DNA of 64,000 bases from Labilithrix luteola (lineage in GTDB: Bacteria; Myxococcota_A; Polyangia; Polyangiales; Polyangiaceae): contig NZ_CP012333.1 of NCBI RefSeq assembly GCF_001263205.1, positions 1,550,001-1,614,000 on the forward strand, in the 5' to 3' direction. Under the pieces are notes generated by a model. That model was not told the origin of the DNA and did not search any database. It was given only the letters and a program-made list of their open reading frames with translations. Position numbers and translations under genes: made by a program. Positions 8,734 through 17,770 of this stretch are shown one piece after another. The stretch's first letter is position 1. Each line of letters begins with the position of its first letter.

Positions 8734-9890
8734 TTGGGCCTTGTTGCGACCACCGCCCCCGCCGTGGTCGTCGACGGCGCTCTACGCGTCGATGCGCGAC
8801 GCGCCAAGGTCACCACACTCATTGCACGACTGCACGTTCGCCGCTGGAGTCAGGGCCCAGCGGCATGCGCCGAGCTCCTCGAGCAGACCAAAGAGCTCGT
8901 CGACGAGGGAGACGTTGCGTTTCGTGCCGAGCTCCTCGGATTCGAGACGCTCGTGGGCAGAACACTTGGCGACGGAGCTCGCTACACGCGCGCTCTCGAG
9001 AGCCTCCGCGCTCTCGTTCGAGCGAACGAGCACTATCGCGCACGAGCCACGCTCGAACAGCACGACACCGCCCCTGCCCGACTGCGCGCATTCCCCGACG
9101 ACGAGCTCACGCCCCTGTTCCACTCCGTGGTTTCACGCGATGTGCGCGTGCTTCAGCGTCTCCTGGGCCTTGGCCTCCTTGGCCCGGTACCCGAGCTCCT
9201 CGGGCTGACGCCCGCCAAACGCATCATCTTCCTGACCACCGAGAATGCCGCGCTCCTCGAAGACAACGGCAACCTTCATTTCAAGCCCTCGCCACCACGC
9301 TGGTGCGCAACGCTTCTTCGCGTGCTTTCGCACGGGCCCGTGTCGAAGGAGCGAATCGTCGCGTCGCTCTGGGGTCTTCGCGCGTATCGGCCCGAGCGTC
9401 ACGATCCGCTCGTCCGAACGACGATCCATCGCTTGCGCGCCTTCCTTGCCCCCCATGGGGATTGGGCCTTCGTCGACGACACCGGGCCTACGGCTGCCGC
9501 GTGCCGCTCCACTTCATCGGAATGGCGGAGTCGACCGATCTCGATGCGCCCCTCGTGGAAGGAGAGGCGCCCTACGTCGACGTCGATGATCCCGTCGAAC
9601 ACTCGCCCGAGCCCACCGTCCTCACGCGCGGCCACGAACGGGAAACGCCGGAGCAACGGGTGCACGCGAGGCTGACGCAAGCTGGCGAGCGCCTCGGCAT
9701 TCGCGACCTCGCCCGCTCCCTCGGCCTCTCCGAGAGCACCGTGCTTCGCGCCTTGCGCGTGCTTCTCCGGAAAAGCGGGTGGTCCGTACCGGCTGCGCTC
9801 GCGCCACGCGATACGCCGCGCGTCGCTAAGAGGCGAGACGGTGGTGCGTGCGACGAAGCGGCGCTGGTACGACCGCCGCCTTCGCGCTAG
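8734..9890 (+). pseudogene. Winged-helix/HTH regulator-like gene broken by a -1 frameshift
   Basis: Frame 1 from TTG 8734 (or GTG 8764) encodes a helical N terminus and then a winged-helix-like region ('SKERIVASLWGLRAYRPE', 'TTIHRLRAFLAPHGDWAFVD'). It then degenerates into Arg/Ser-rich nonsense to 9675. The sensible continuation is in frame 3 from 9486: 'AYGCRVPLHFIG', an acidic linker and a second HTH ('IRDLARSLGLSESTVLRALR'), ending at 9890. The break falls in GGG at 9484-9486; one extra G would restore about 385 residues. It could be a genuine null mutation, a base-call error or programmed slippage. Confidence 0.65.
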
Positions 9891-10156
9891 GCTGGAGGCC
9901 TGCTCTTCGCGTCGACATCGTCTCGCTCGAAGCCATAAGCCACGTTTCGAGCTCTCTGCGGCCTGAAAGGGATCGTGTGCGATCGCGCGCTTTTCGCGTG
10001 ATGGCCGCGTGCTTTCGAGCCGGCTGAGCTCACGCATCGGGGACCCCTGTTCTTTTTGGGGCGTCGCGTTGCTCCATCGCGGAGCGACGCGGCTCGTTCC
10101 GACTCGCGCTCTCCACGCGTGCGTGGCGATGCGCGTTTGCGTCTGGGAGACGTGCC

Positions 10157-10993
10157 GTGCTCGACGAAGACGTCGATTCGAATTTCCGTGGCGACTGCCG
10201 CCACTGCTTCGCGCTCTGCTGTGTCATGACCACCTTCGCTGTCTCGACCGATTTCGCCCAATCGAAACCGCTCGGGCAGCCCTGTCCGAATCTCGACCCA
10301 CATTTCCGATGCTCGATCCACGCATCGCTGCGTGAGCGGGGCTATCGCGGCTGCACGACCTACGACTGCTTCGGGGCAGGCCAACACGTCTCGCAGATCA
10401 CGTTCGACGGCATCGACTGGCGGGACGCTCCCGACGTGGCAACGTCGATGGTGCGGGTATTTCCTGTGGTCCGTGCACTCCACGAGCAGATGGTCCTCCT
10501 TCGCGAGGCGCTCGGCCATCCGCTCGATCTCCGCCTGCGGCGCGAGTTGCGCGACGCGTTCCAGCGATGCGCTGACCGGACTCACCTGCCCGCCAGAGAT
10601 CTCGAATTGCTCGACGTCGAGCCCGAACGACGGCTCGTCGGAAACCTCCTGCGTCGCGCGAGCCTCGCGGTGCGCACCTCGGCAGGTCACGAGCTACGTG
10701 ACTACGAGCGCAAGGATTTCGCCGGTGCGGACCTTCGCGGTGCGGACCTTCGCGGGGTGAACCTTCGCGCGACCACGCTCCTCGGCGCCGATCTCTCGCG
10801 CGCGGATCTCGGGATGACCGATCTCCTCGGGGCCGACCTCCGCGGAGCACGGCTCTTCGGAGCGGATTTGCGACGGAGTCTCTTCGTCACGGAGCCACAA
10901 ATCGCCACGGCCGATGGCGACGGCGACACGCTCCTGCCCGACCAAATACGACGCCCCGCGCACTGGCTCGTTCGCCTTCGTCGTCCGCGCTAG
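10157..10993 (+). CDS. Pentapeptide-repeat protein with N-terminal Cys cluster
   Basis: From GTG 10157 the product is 278 residues. The N terminus carries closely spaced cysteines ('CRHCFALCC', then 'QPCPNL', 'FRCSIH', 'GCTTYDC'), suggesting a metal site. A helical middle region follows. The C-terminal part holds about ten A(D/N)LxG(A)-type pentapeptides ('DFAGADLRGADLRGVNL', 'GADLSRADLGMTDLLGADL'), which fold as a right-handed quadrilateral beta-helix. Its function is unknown; DNA-mimic and scaffold roles are known for relatives. It ends 11 nt from the convergent end of locus A. Confidence 0.75.
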   Translation: MLDEDVDSNFRGDCRHCFALCCVMTTFAVSTDFAQSKPLGQPCPNLDPHFRCSIHASLRERGYRGCTTYDCFGAGQHVSQITFDGIDWRDAPDVATSMVRVFPVVRALHEQMVLLREALGHPLDLRLRRELRDAFQRCADRTHLPARDLELLDVEPERRLVGNLLRRASLAVRTSAGHELRDYERKDFAGADLRGADLRGVNLRATTLLGADLSRADLGMTDLLGADLRGARLFGADLRRSLFVTEPQIATADGDGDTLLPDQIRRPAHWLVRLRRPR

Positions 10994-11004
10994 CTCGCGG
11001 CGCG

Positions 11005-12762
11005 TCAGCGAACGATGACCTGATACGGAGAGGTGGGACGGCTGCCGGCGCCGGCGGGGAAACCGTAGCTCGCGTCCTGGTCGAGGCCCCAGACGTAGAG
11101 ACCGAAGGCGCCGTCGCTCTGGGCCTCGTGCCGACCATATCCGCAGTTGCCCACCGGCGAATGACCGCGGGTCATGTCGACCCAGGTGTATTCGGTCGTG
11201 CCGTCCGTACCGAGCGGCTGCCAGCCGGTGATCACGCCGAGACAGTCGAGGGTCACGTCGTGAAAGCCGTTCACGTCTTTGCGACGAACGAACGTCAGAT
11301 TGCTGTCGGAATACGTGTAATCGAGGAAGAACACGTAATGGTCGAGGAATTGCTCGTCCGGAACGATGTCGACGAAGTCGGGATCGCCGAGCGTTTGATA
11401 CACGGTGGAGCCGGACATGTAGACGGCGAGATGGAACGGGTGATTCGTGTCCTGGCTCTTGACCTTGTAGGGGAACTCCGAGACGAAGGACACGACTTGC
11501 CCGCTCGCGAGCGTCGTAGGCGCGCCAATCGGCATCGCAGGGTCGTACGTGAGCACGGTACCGTCGGCGGCGCCGACCACGCGCCAGTACACCTGCTCGG
11601 GCGGACGGGTCCCGACCGCGACACGGCGCGATTCGTAAGGCACGCCGGAATAGCTCGACGACCACTGGTGGATCGGCGGAATCTGCTGATGGAGCGAATC
11701 GCAGGCCGCGGAGTTGTCGGGCACGTTCGAGCACTGCGTTCCGCCGAAGACGGCAACCGGATGGCTCGTCTCGATCGGACTGCCGGCAAGGCTCTTCGGC
11801 TGGGTGAGCTCGAGCACCTGCCCGCGGGACAGCGTCCAGGTCGTCACCGCGCCACGAATACCGCCGCTCACGTTCACGCCATCGAGAATGTCGACGCTCG
11901 GACGAATACGAACTTCGGTATCGTCCTGCTGGGCGACGATCTGCACGAAAGGCGCCGCGACGTTCATTCCCCAGCCGTCGACGAGGATGTAGTTCATATC
12001 CCAGGACGAGGTGGGCAAGAGAAGCGTGGCCGCCGGCAAGTAGCTCTTGGCGCCGCCGTAGGGGAATAGCGAATAGGCCGAGACCGGAGCGTCGGTCATC
12101 AAGTGGAACGCCGGGTAGATGCTGGTCGCGTGCTCTTTGACCACCGTCTGACGCACGGCAACTTCGACGCCTGCGGGGCAATCGAGATGGTTCTTGCCCG
12201 TTGGCGCGCGATCGCCCTGCGACAGGAACACGATGCCGAGGTCACGCGGCGGAATCGCGTCGATGCGCTCGTAGGTGACGGCGCCGTTCTGCGATGACGC
12301 GCGATAGATGCTCTTGGAGATGTCGAGCGCTTGATTGCCGAACTCGGCCGTGACGTGGACCGGCGTATTCCAGGTATTTGCGATGAATACCGTGTAGCAG
12401 GACGACTCGCTGAGCGGCATCGTGTCCGGAGGAATCGCGAAGAACGAACAGCCGATCGATCCCTGCGAGGCGGCGGCGCTGTCACACGCGGCAACACAGG
12501 CTCCGGCGGCGCAGCCCTGATCGTCGCGACACTGCTCGATCACGTTCTCCGTGCAGTCGTCGATGACGGCATGGAGATCACGCGAGCAACGCTTTCCGCC
12601 GCACGTCGCGGGCGCCGAATCGTCGCCTCCGGCGTCTTGCTCGAAGTGAGCTCCGTCCTGCTCGAAGCCGTTGTCGCGCGAGCTGCACGCGGCGATCGAG
12701 GCAAAGAGAAGCACGGCGAAGCTTCCCGCCCTTCGAATCCACTGGCTCATACCGAACCTCAT
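11005..12762 (-). CDS. Locus A: IgGFc-binding-domain lipoprotein
   Basis: The ATG 12762 forms TGATG with the stop of the upstream RCC1 gene; GTG 12765 is an alternative. The signal peptide ends in the lipobox 'SIAAC', followed by an Asp-rich linker. A Cys-rich module (about 50-110) begins 'CGGKRCSRDL' and ends 'GCSFFAIPPD'. A long beta-rich domain of the IgGFc_binding type follows, with the family signature 'LFPYGGAKSYLPAATLLLP'. The same module order and signature recur in the locus B and C proteins (28180-29973 and 49596-51395). The domain name comes from a mammalian mucus protein; IgG binding is not implied here. This is the last gene of a five-gene coupled operon. Confidence 0.85.
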   Translation of the reverse strand: MRFGMSQWIRRAGSFAVLLFASIAACSSRDNGFEQDGAHFEQDAGGDDSAPATCGGKRCSRDLHAVIDDCTENVIEQCRDDQGCAAGACVAACDSAAASQGSIGCSFFAIPPDTMPLSESSCYTVFIANTWNTPVHVTAEFGNQALDISKSIYRASSQNGAVTYERIDAIPPRDLGIVFLSQGDRAPTGKNHLDCPAGVEVAVRQTVVKEHATSIYPAFHLMTDAPVSAYSLFPYGGAKSYLPAATLLLPTSSWDMNYILVDGWGMNVAAPFVQIVAQQDDTEVRIRPSVDILDGVNVSGGIRGAVTTWTLSRGQVLELTQPKSLAGSPIETSHPVAVFGGTQCSNVPDNSAACDSLHQQIPPIHQWSSSYSGVPYESRRVAVGTRPPEQVYWRVVGAADGTVLTYDPAMPIGAPTTLASGQVVSFVSEFPYKVKSQDTNHPFHLAVYMSGSTVYQTLGDPDFVDIVPDEQFLDHYVFFLDYTYSDSNLTFVRRKDVNGFHDVTLDCLGVITGWQPLGTDGTTEYTWVDMTRGHSPVGNCGYGRHEAQSDGAFGLYVWGLDQDASYGFPAGAGSRPTSPYQVIVR

Positions 12763-14018
12763 CACGGGAAGGCCACGGCAGTCGGCGTGGGATGCCGCTG
12801 CGAGTCATGCTGGCCAATGCCGAGCTGGCCCTTCGAATTGTCCCCCCAACATTGGACGACTCCGCTCGTCGACAGCGCGCACGTCGAGCCCGTTCCCGTA
12901 GCCACGGACACGACGTTCTCCATCGACGACACGAGCGCGGGAACGAACACACCTGCGACGTCTTCGTAGCCGAGCTCGCCGTAGGTGTTCGCACGCGACC
13001 AGCAATAGAGGCGGCCGTTCGTCGTACGGGCGCACGAATGGCCGCCAGAGACCGCAATCTGCGCGGGAAACGCGGGACCGGGAATGCCTACTTCCGTCGG
13101 AAGCGGCATGTCCTGGAAGTTCCCGACGCCGAGCGCGCCTTGGTCTCCATGGCCCCAGCAGAAGAGTCGTCCGTCGATGGTGATCGCGCACACGTGCTTC
13201 GTCGAAGCGGCGAGCTGGAGGGTGGCGGGAAGCACTTCGACGCGATCGGGCGTCCAATCGATGCCGAGCGACGTGGTTCTTCCGAGCATCTGCTTTTCGA
13301 AGCCCCACGAATAGACGCTGCCCGACATGCCGACGACGAATGCCGCGTAGTCGCTCATGGCCACGGAGGCGGCCTTCTCACCGCCGGCATCCATGGTGGT
13401 CTGGCCGTTGCCGAGCGCGAAGCTGTCGCCCCAGCACGTCAGCTGATCGTTTCCGTCGACCACGCAGCTTCGAGAGTCGCCCACGGCGAGCCGCTTCGCG
13501 CCTGCCACCCTCGCGACGCGCGAGAGGGCAGCGCTGCCCCGACCGAAGCAATCCACACCGCCATCCGAGTGCAAAACGCACGTGTGCGTCAGAGTCGCGC
13601 CGAGGTCGACCACGTCGGCTACGCCGGCGAGCAACACGGGTTTGGCGCCGCGATCGGCGGCGGGCGACGTTTTGGGAGCAAAGTTCCCGAGGGCATTGGG
13701 GTCGCCCCAGCACCAGACGACGCCTTCGCTGGAGACGGCGCAGTAGTGATTGGGGCCGGCCACGATCTTCGTGATGCACGGGGTCACCGAGCAAGTGACG
13801 GGAGGTGCCTCGGCGTCGAAGGGGCCGCGAGCGTCGGGCGCGGCATCGGCATCGTCCGGCGAGGCGGCGTCGGGGACGGCAGAATCGACGGCTGCATCCG
13901 AAGAAGTCGGCGAGGATCCGTCCGTGTCGCTCGTGCTGCACGCGAAGACGAAGCAACCGGCAAGCGCAGCCGCCACCATCCAGGAGGCGTGGAGCGTTCG
14001 AGAAGCGCGCGCTTTCAT
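12762..14018 (-). CDS. Locus A: RCC1-repeat beta-propeller lipoprotein
   Basis: ATG 14018 overlaps the upstream stop as ATGA; longer upstream extensions are Arg-rich and not convincing. The 418-residue product has the lipobox 'FVFAC' and an Asp/Ala-rich linker. Next come RCC1-type repeats of about 50 residues with the signature C-W-G-x-x-x-x-G-Q-L-G ('VWCWGDPNALG', 'LTCWGDSFALGNG', 'LFCWGHGDQGALGVG', 'VQCWGDNSKGQLGIG'). These repeats build a seven-bladed propeller, usually for protein binding. Its close paralogues in loci B and C end with the same 'CWG..' blade and a Pro-rich tail. Confidence 0.88.
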   Translation of the reverse strand: MKARASRTLHASWMVAAALAGCFVFACSTSDTDGSSPTSSDAAVDSAVPDAASPDDADAAPDARGPFDAEAPPVTCSVTPCITKIVAGPNHYCAVSSEGVVWCWGDPNALGNFAPKTSPAADRGAKPVLLAGVADVVDLGATLTHTCVLHSDGGVDCFGRGSAALSRVARVAGAKRLAVGDSRSCVVDGNDQLTCWGDSFALGNGQTTMDAGGEKAASVAMSDYAAFVVGMSGSVYSWGFEKQMLGRTTSLGIDWTPDRVEVLPATLQLAASTKHVCAITIDGRLFCWGHGDQGALGVGNFQDMPLPTEVGIPGPAFPAQIAVSGGHSCARTTNGRLYCWSRANTYGELGYEDVAGVFVPALVSSMENVVSVATGTGSTCALSTSGVVQCWGDNSKGQLGIGQHDSQRHPTPTAVAFP

Positions 14019-15229
14019 GGTTTCGCCGTCCGGTGCAGCGCCACGTCGTTGCCCACGATCCACATGTCCTGCTCGCCCGATGGATCCACGAAGGCGTCGA
14101 TGGCATTGAGGTGATTCACCAAAGGCAAATACGGTGAGCGCGTGACGCGGGAGACCTGCCACTGCGATCCATCGAAATGCCGCACGACGCCGAAATACCC
14201 GACGAGCCAGATGTCGTCGCTCTTTTGCCCCCACATCGAACGAGCCTGTCCGTAATCCTCGACGAGCTCGGACGTCCACGTTCCGTTGATGATGCGGGCC
14301 GCGAGAGCGGTGTTGAGCTGCGTGGCTTGCAAGGCCACGAGCTGGCCCTGCGTGGTGGATACGCCACCGATGACGCCGGTGACGCTGGGAACCGGCATCG
14401 TCATCGACGTCCACTCATCGCTGCCTGCCGTCCGCTCGAACGCGACGACCGTACTCCGACTCGTGCAGTCCGGCGGCGCACACGATTGGTATTCCATCCC
14501 AGCGAGCCAGGTGTTGGACGCCGTTCCCCAGACGCCGGTCAGGATGCGCGAGGCACCTGCATCACCACCGGGCAGAACGACGGGCGCGAACGGAGAGGAA
14601 TCGTTCGCCGTCGCCGCCGTAAGGTGGAAGACGCCGTTCGTGCCGTCGGCCAGGATCCAGATGTCCGATGCGGACGTGCCCCAGACACGCATGATCGGTC
14701 GCGCTGTCGGCGTGGTGATCGGGGTGAACGCGAGCGAGTCCGGACGATCACCCGTACCATGGAGAAGCCCGAAGTCTCCCGCGAGCCAGACGTCCGTGGA
14801 GCTCGTGCCCCAGACGCTGCGCACGCTGCCCGGTGCCACGAAAACGCCGCGCCACCTCGAGCCATCCCAGAGAAGAACACGGCCCAAGGCATCGGCCGAC
14901 CACGCTCGATGATCGGCGGCGACCCAGACCGACGACAACGGTAGGACGACGGGGCTTGGATTGGCGGCCGGGCCTCCCGCGTCGAAGGACTCGGGCCTCG
15001 GCAGATCCGTGTAGCACCAATCGTCGGCGCTGCAGCGGGGCAGCTCGACGACGCCCGAATCGGGCGCAGGCGTCGCATCGGCCGGCAAAGTCGCCGAATC
15101 GGAGCCGGCGTCGAGCGACGGGGACTCCGCCACGGGCGCGGGCGTCGGCTCGTTGCCTTGCGCACACGCGATCACGAAACAGGCGGCGAACACACCGAGG
15201 ACACCGGCAAGCGCGAGGCGGCGGTTCAC
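14015..15229 (-). CDS. Locus A: second 'VWG..DVW' beta-propeller-like lipoprotein
   Basis: The 404-residue product has a signal peptide with lipobox 'FVIAC' and a long Pro/Asp/Ala linker. Repeated strands built on V-W-G-T-S-x-x-D-V/I-W follow ('VWGTSSTDVWLAG', 'VWGTSASDIWILA', 'VWGTASNTWLAG', 'MWGQKSDDIWLVG', 'QDMWIVG'), spaced 45-65 residues. The pattern suggests a beta-propeller. The stop overlaps the RCC1 start (ATGA at 14018-14015) and its start overlaps the previous gene's stop, so translation is probably coupled. Locus C also has two such genes; locus B has one. Confidence 0.8.
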   Translation of the reverse strand: MNRRLALAGVLGVFAACFVIACAQGNEPTPAPVAESPSLDAGSDSATLPADATPAPDSGVVELPRCSADDWCYTDLPRPESFDAGGPAANPSPVVLPLSSVWVAADHRAWSADALGRVLLWDGSRWRGVFVAPGSVRSVWGTSSTDVWLAGDFGLLHGTGDRPDSLAFTPITTPTARPIMRVWGTSASDIWILADGTNGVFHLTAATANDSSPFAPVVLPGGDAGASRILTGVWGTASNTWLAGMEYQSCAPPDCTSRSTVVAFERTAGSDEWTSMTMPVPSVTGVIGGVSTTQGQLVALQATQLNTALAARIINGTWTSELVEDYGQARSMWGQKSDDIWLVGYFGVVRHFDGSQWQVSRVTRSPYLPLVNHLNAIDAFVDPSGEQDMWIVGNDVALHRTAKP

Positions 15230-16365
15230 GGTTGCCTCCGGTTCATCGAAGTTCGGTGCAGCACGAGTCCTTCGCCGACGATCCAGACGTCGTCGGGTCC
15301 GCTTCCCCAGATGCCGAGTAGATCGGTCGGAATCTCACCGGCAGGCAATCCGAAGGAGCCAAGCTGCCAAGACGTTCCGTCGTAATGCACGATCGCTCCC
15401 GCATCGCCCACGGCCCAGACGTCCTTTGGTCCGCTGCCCCATACCGCGCGAAGGTGACTCGTCGTGGGCGAAAGAACGTCCGTCCACGTGCCGCTCGACT
15501 TCGCGCCGTGACGGATCGTGCCGCGATCGCCGACGACCCATACGTCTTCCGAGCTGCTACCCCAGACGCCGTCGAGATCGTTCAAGGTATGACTGTCTTG
15601 CGGCGCCCAGCGCGGCCCGCCATTCCAGACGAAGATCTGGCCGCCCGGGCCGACGCCCCAAATCGCACTGCCGTCGGCGGCCCACAGGTCACGCATGGCC
15701 GGCTGGCATTCGCCGCTCTCCTCGCAGGCCTTCGAGGCGCTCCATACGTCCTTTCCGGCGTCGTCTTTGCCGAGCGTCCAGAAGCTCGCCAGCGGTCCGA
15801 ATCGATTGGATCGCTCGCCGGCAATCCACACCTGACCGCCTACGCTCTGCCCTGTCCAGATTCTCCCCGTCGAAGCGTTGACCGGATTCCACGAGGAGCC
15901 GGTGACGGCTTGCAACGTTGCGCTTCCATCGCGATAGCCATCCGAGTGAAGGGGCGCCGATGGCCCAAGCACCCAGACATCCGTGGCGGACGTGCCCCAC
16001 ACGGCAACCAAGCTGTCCGTCGTGCTGCCCGATGGAATCGAAACGAACGACTTGCCATCGCCGTGGAGCAACGTTCCGCGCGAGCCGACCGCCCACACGT
16101 CGTTCGGGCCCGACCCCCAGATCGCGTTCAAAGCGACGAGGCGCGAGACGGGAAAGGCAATCGGACAGAAGTCGACCGTGGCACAGTCGACCGGCAGAGG
16201 CGCGCACGCGTCGCCCGCGCATGCGTCACCGGCCTCCGCGTGACCGGCATCCGCTTCCGGCACGGTTTGGGCGTCCGGATCGTTGGACGTCGTCACGTCG
16301 GAGTTCGTCGCGCACGCCAGCACAAAGACACAAGGAAGCCCGAAGGCGAGGAGCACGCGCTTCAT
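15226..16365 (-). CDS. Locus A: first 'VWG..DVW' beta-propeller-like lipoprotein
   Basis: ATG 16365 overlaps the upstream TGA (ATGA at 16365-16362). The 379-residue product has the lipobox 'VFVLAC' and a 'DAQTVPEADAGHAEAGDAC' style linker. At least five blades follow: 'IWGSGPNDVWAVG', 'VWGTSATDVWVLG', 'VWGSSSEDVWVVG', 'VWGSGPKDVWAVG' and a final 'IWGSGPDDVWIVGEGLVLHR'. That final blade is nearly identical to the last blade of the locus B protein ('IWGSGPNDVWIVGDAIVLH'), which marks these two as the closest paralogues among the propellers in this window. Confidence 0.82.
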   Translation of the reverse strand: MKRVLLAFGLPCVFVLACATNSDVTTSNDPDAQTVPEADAGHAEAGDACAGDACAPLPVDCATVDFCPIAFPVSRLVALNAIWGSGPNDVWAVGSRGTLLHGDGKSFVSIPSGSTTDSLVAVWGTSATDVWVLGPSAPLHSDGYRDGSATLQAVTGSSWNPVNASTGRIWTGQSVGGQVWIAGERSNRFGPLASFWTLGKDDAGKDVWSASKACEESGECQPAMRDLWAADGSAIWGVGPGGQIFVWNGGPRWAPQDSHTLNDLDGVWGSSSEDVWVVGDRGTIRHGAKSSGTWTDVLSPTTSHLRAVWGSGPKDVWAVGDAGAIVHYDGTSWQLGSFGLPAGEIPTDLLGIWGSGPDDVWIVGEGLVLHRTSMNRRQP

Positions 16366-17570
16366 TGCGTCGTCCCCCCTGAGCATTCTTTGGTCAGACA
16401 CCGCCCGCCGATGCACGGCTGGCCCGCGGCGAGGTCACACAAGATCCCGCAGCCTCCGCAGTTGCGCGGATCGTGTCCGACGTCCGATTCACATCCATCG
16501 TCGTCACGACCGTTGCAGTCCGCCGTCCGGGGCACGCACTCCGTCTTGCAACGGCCGTTCTGACATACGGGCGCCGCAGAGTTCGCGAGGACGGGGCACT
16601 TGTATCCGCACGCGCCGCAATTCGAGGGATCGTTCTCCGTATCCGTGCAGTAGTCCCCGAAGCCAGGGCTTCCCGTGCAGAGCGTCTGCCCCGGCTTGCA
16701 TCCGCAAGCGATCGAACCACCGAAGTCGAAGCACTTCTGCCCAGGAGCGCACTGCACTCCGCATGCTCCGCAATTCGACGTATCCCTGAGTAGATCGGTC
16801 TCGCAGCCGTCGGGGTCGATCGACTTGTTGCAATCTCCCCAGAACTCGAGATCGCGCACGACGCAGCGAGGAGCCTTGCACTGCCCGTCTTTGCACGCGA
16901 GGTACATGTGCGGGAAGAGGGGGCCGGCATCTTCGGGCGGCGGACGTCCCTCGCACGAGTAGCCGCACGAACCGCAGTTGAAATCGTCGGAAGAGAGATC
17001 GACGCACGCGCCGCCACACTCCGTGGTGCCCGGCGGGCAACCACATTGCCCGTTCAGGCAAGCGACACCGCTCGGGCAATGCACTCCACACGCGCCGCAG
17101 TTCGCATCATCGGAGGAGGTGTTCGCCTCGCACCCGTCGTCGGGGATGCCGTTGCAATCGACGAAGCCAGGTTTGCAGACCCCACGGCACTCGCCGGCGA
17201 CGCACGTCATCTGCAGGTTGTACCGGGGCGAGGTCTCACGGCACTCGACGTTGCAGCCGCCGCAGTTCAAGACGTCGTTGCTCAGGTCCGTCAAGCACGC
17301 GTAGTCCGGCAGGGTGCCGTCGCGACGTGTACAGGTCGCGAGCGGTGCCGGGCACTGCGTGGCAATGCACATCCCGACGGAGGCATCGACATCGAGGCCA
17401 GCATCGGCAACGGGCGACGTCGAAGCGTCGGGCAGGGTGAAGCCCGGCGTTTCGCTCGTCTCCCCGGCGCCGAGCGTCAGCGGTTCACGCGCACACGCGA
17501 GCAATGTTCCAACGACGGCCATGGCGGCGAAAACCGAACCGACCACGCCGCGACTCCAGACCGAAACCAT
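16362..17570 (-). CDS. Locus A: Cys-rich lipoprotein with six NCGxCG motifs (first gene of operon)
   Basis: ATG 17570 is chosen because it begins a good signal peptide (lipobox 'GTLLAC') and sits 9 nt after a conserved upstream block. Six N-C-G-x-C-(G/N) motifs are spread through the protein ('LNCGGCN', 'ANCGACG', 'FNCGSCG', two 'SNCGACG', 'RNCGGCG'). Each lies near a 'DCNG..DDGCE' type segment, and the chain ends 'GQPCIGGRCL'. The cysteines probably pair in small disulfide-rich units in the periplasm or at the surface. Similar proteins in myxobacterial genomes have been mislabelled as tryptophan synthase alpha chain; nothing here supports that activity. Confidence 0.82.
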   Translation of the reverse strand: MVSVWSRGVVGSVFAAMAVVGTLLACAREPLTLGAGETSETPGFTLPDASTSPVADAGLDVDASVGMCIATQCPAPLATCTRRDGTLPDYACLTDLSNDVLNCGGCNVECRETSPRYNLQMTCVAGECRGVCKPGFVDCNGIPDDGCEANTSSDDANCGACGVHCPSGVACLNGQCGCPPGTTECGGACVDLSSDDFNCGSCGYSCEGRPPPEDAGPLFPHMYLACKDGQCKAPRCVVRDLEFWGDCNKSIDPDGCETDLLRDTSNCGACGVQCAPGQKCFDFGGSIACGCKPGQTLCTGSPGFGDYCTDTENDPSNCGACGYKCPVLANSAAPVCQNGRCKTECVPRTADCNGRDDDGCESDVGHDPRNCGGCGILCDLAAGQPCIGGRCLTKECSGGTTQ

Positions 17571-17579
17571 GGATATGGT

Positions 17580-17625
17580 AAATTCCCGGAGGCCCTCCGA
17601 ACTGATCACTTGGCCGCACGATTTC
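17580..17625 (-). promoter_or_regulatory. Candidate ECF promoter of the locus A lipoprotein operon
   Basis: Read on the minus strand: GAAATCG (17625-17619), 11 nt, GATCAGTT (17607-17600), 10 nt, CCGGGAATTT (17589-17580), then 9 nt to ATG 17570. The same three blocks precede the locus A sigma gene (18832-18876), with spacings 11, 9 and 9. GAAATC and TCAGTT lie at the distance expected of ECF -35 and -10 elements. The third block would be in the 5' untranslated region. Confidence 0.65.
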
Positions 17626-17770
17626 TCGATGCGCTACCCGATGCGTCGCAGTCCTCGCCGTCCTCCTCGCGTTCTCGCCGTTCTCGCCGTTTTTTGCACG
17701 AATCGAACGTGCACGCGAACGGCGCGTTCTCGCGCTAGAGCTCGTCGGGCGCGCTAGGTCTGGCGTCGTC

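Noticed and set aside
9887..10690. Minus-strand open frame opposite the pentapeptide gene
   Set aside because: Composition is Arg/Ser-rich with no domain and it is a mirror of the real gene; the 266-nt gap 9891-10156 shows nothing else.
16362..17570. Reading the Cys-rich lipoproteins as tryptophan synthase alpha chain
   Set aside because: That label is an old annotation error for such proteins. There is no TIM-barrel pattern; the sequence is a secreted Cys-rich repeat protein.
17655..17690. CRISPR or tandem-repeat array suggested by repeated TCTCGCCGT units
   Set aside because: Only three short imperfect copies occur, without spacers; this is local slippage in the locus A intergenic region.
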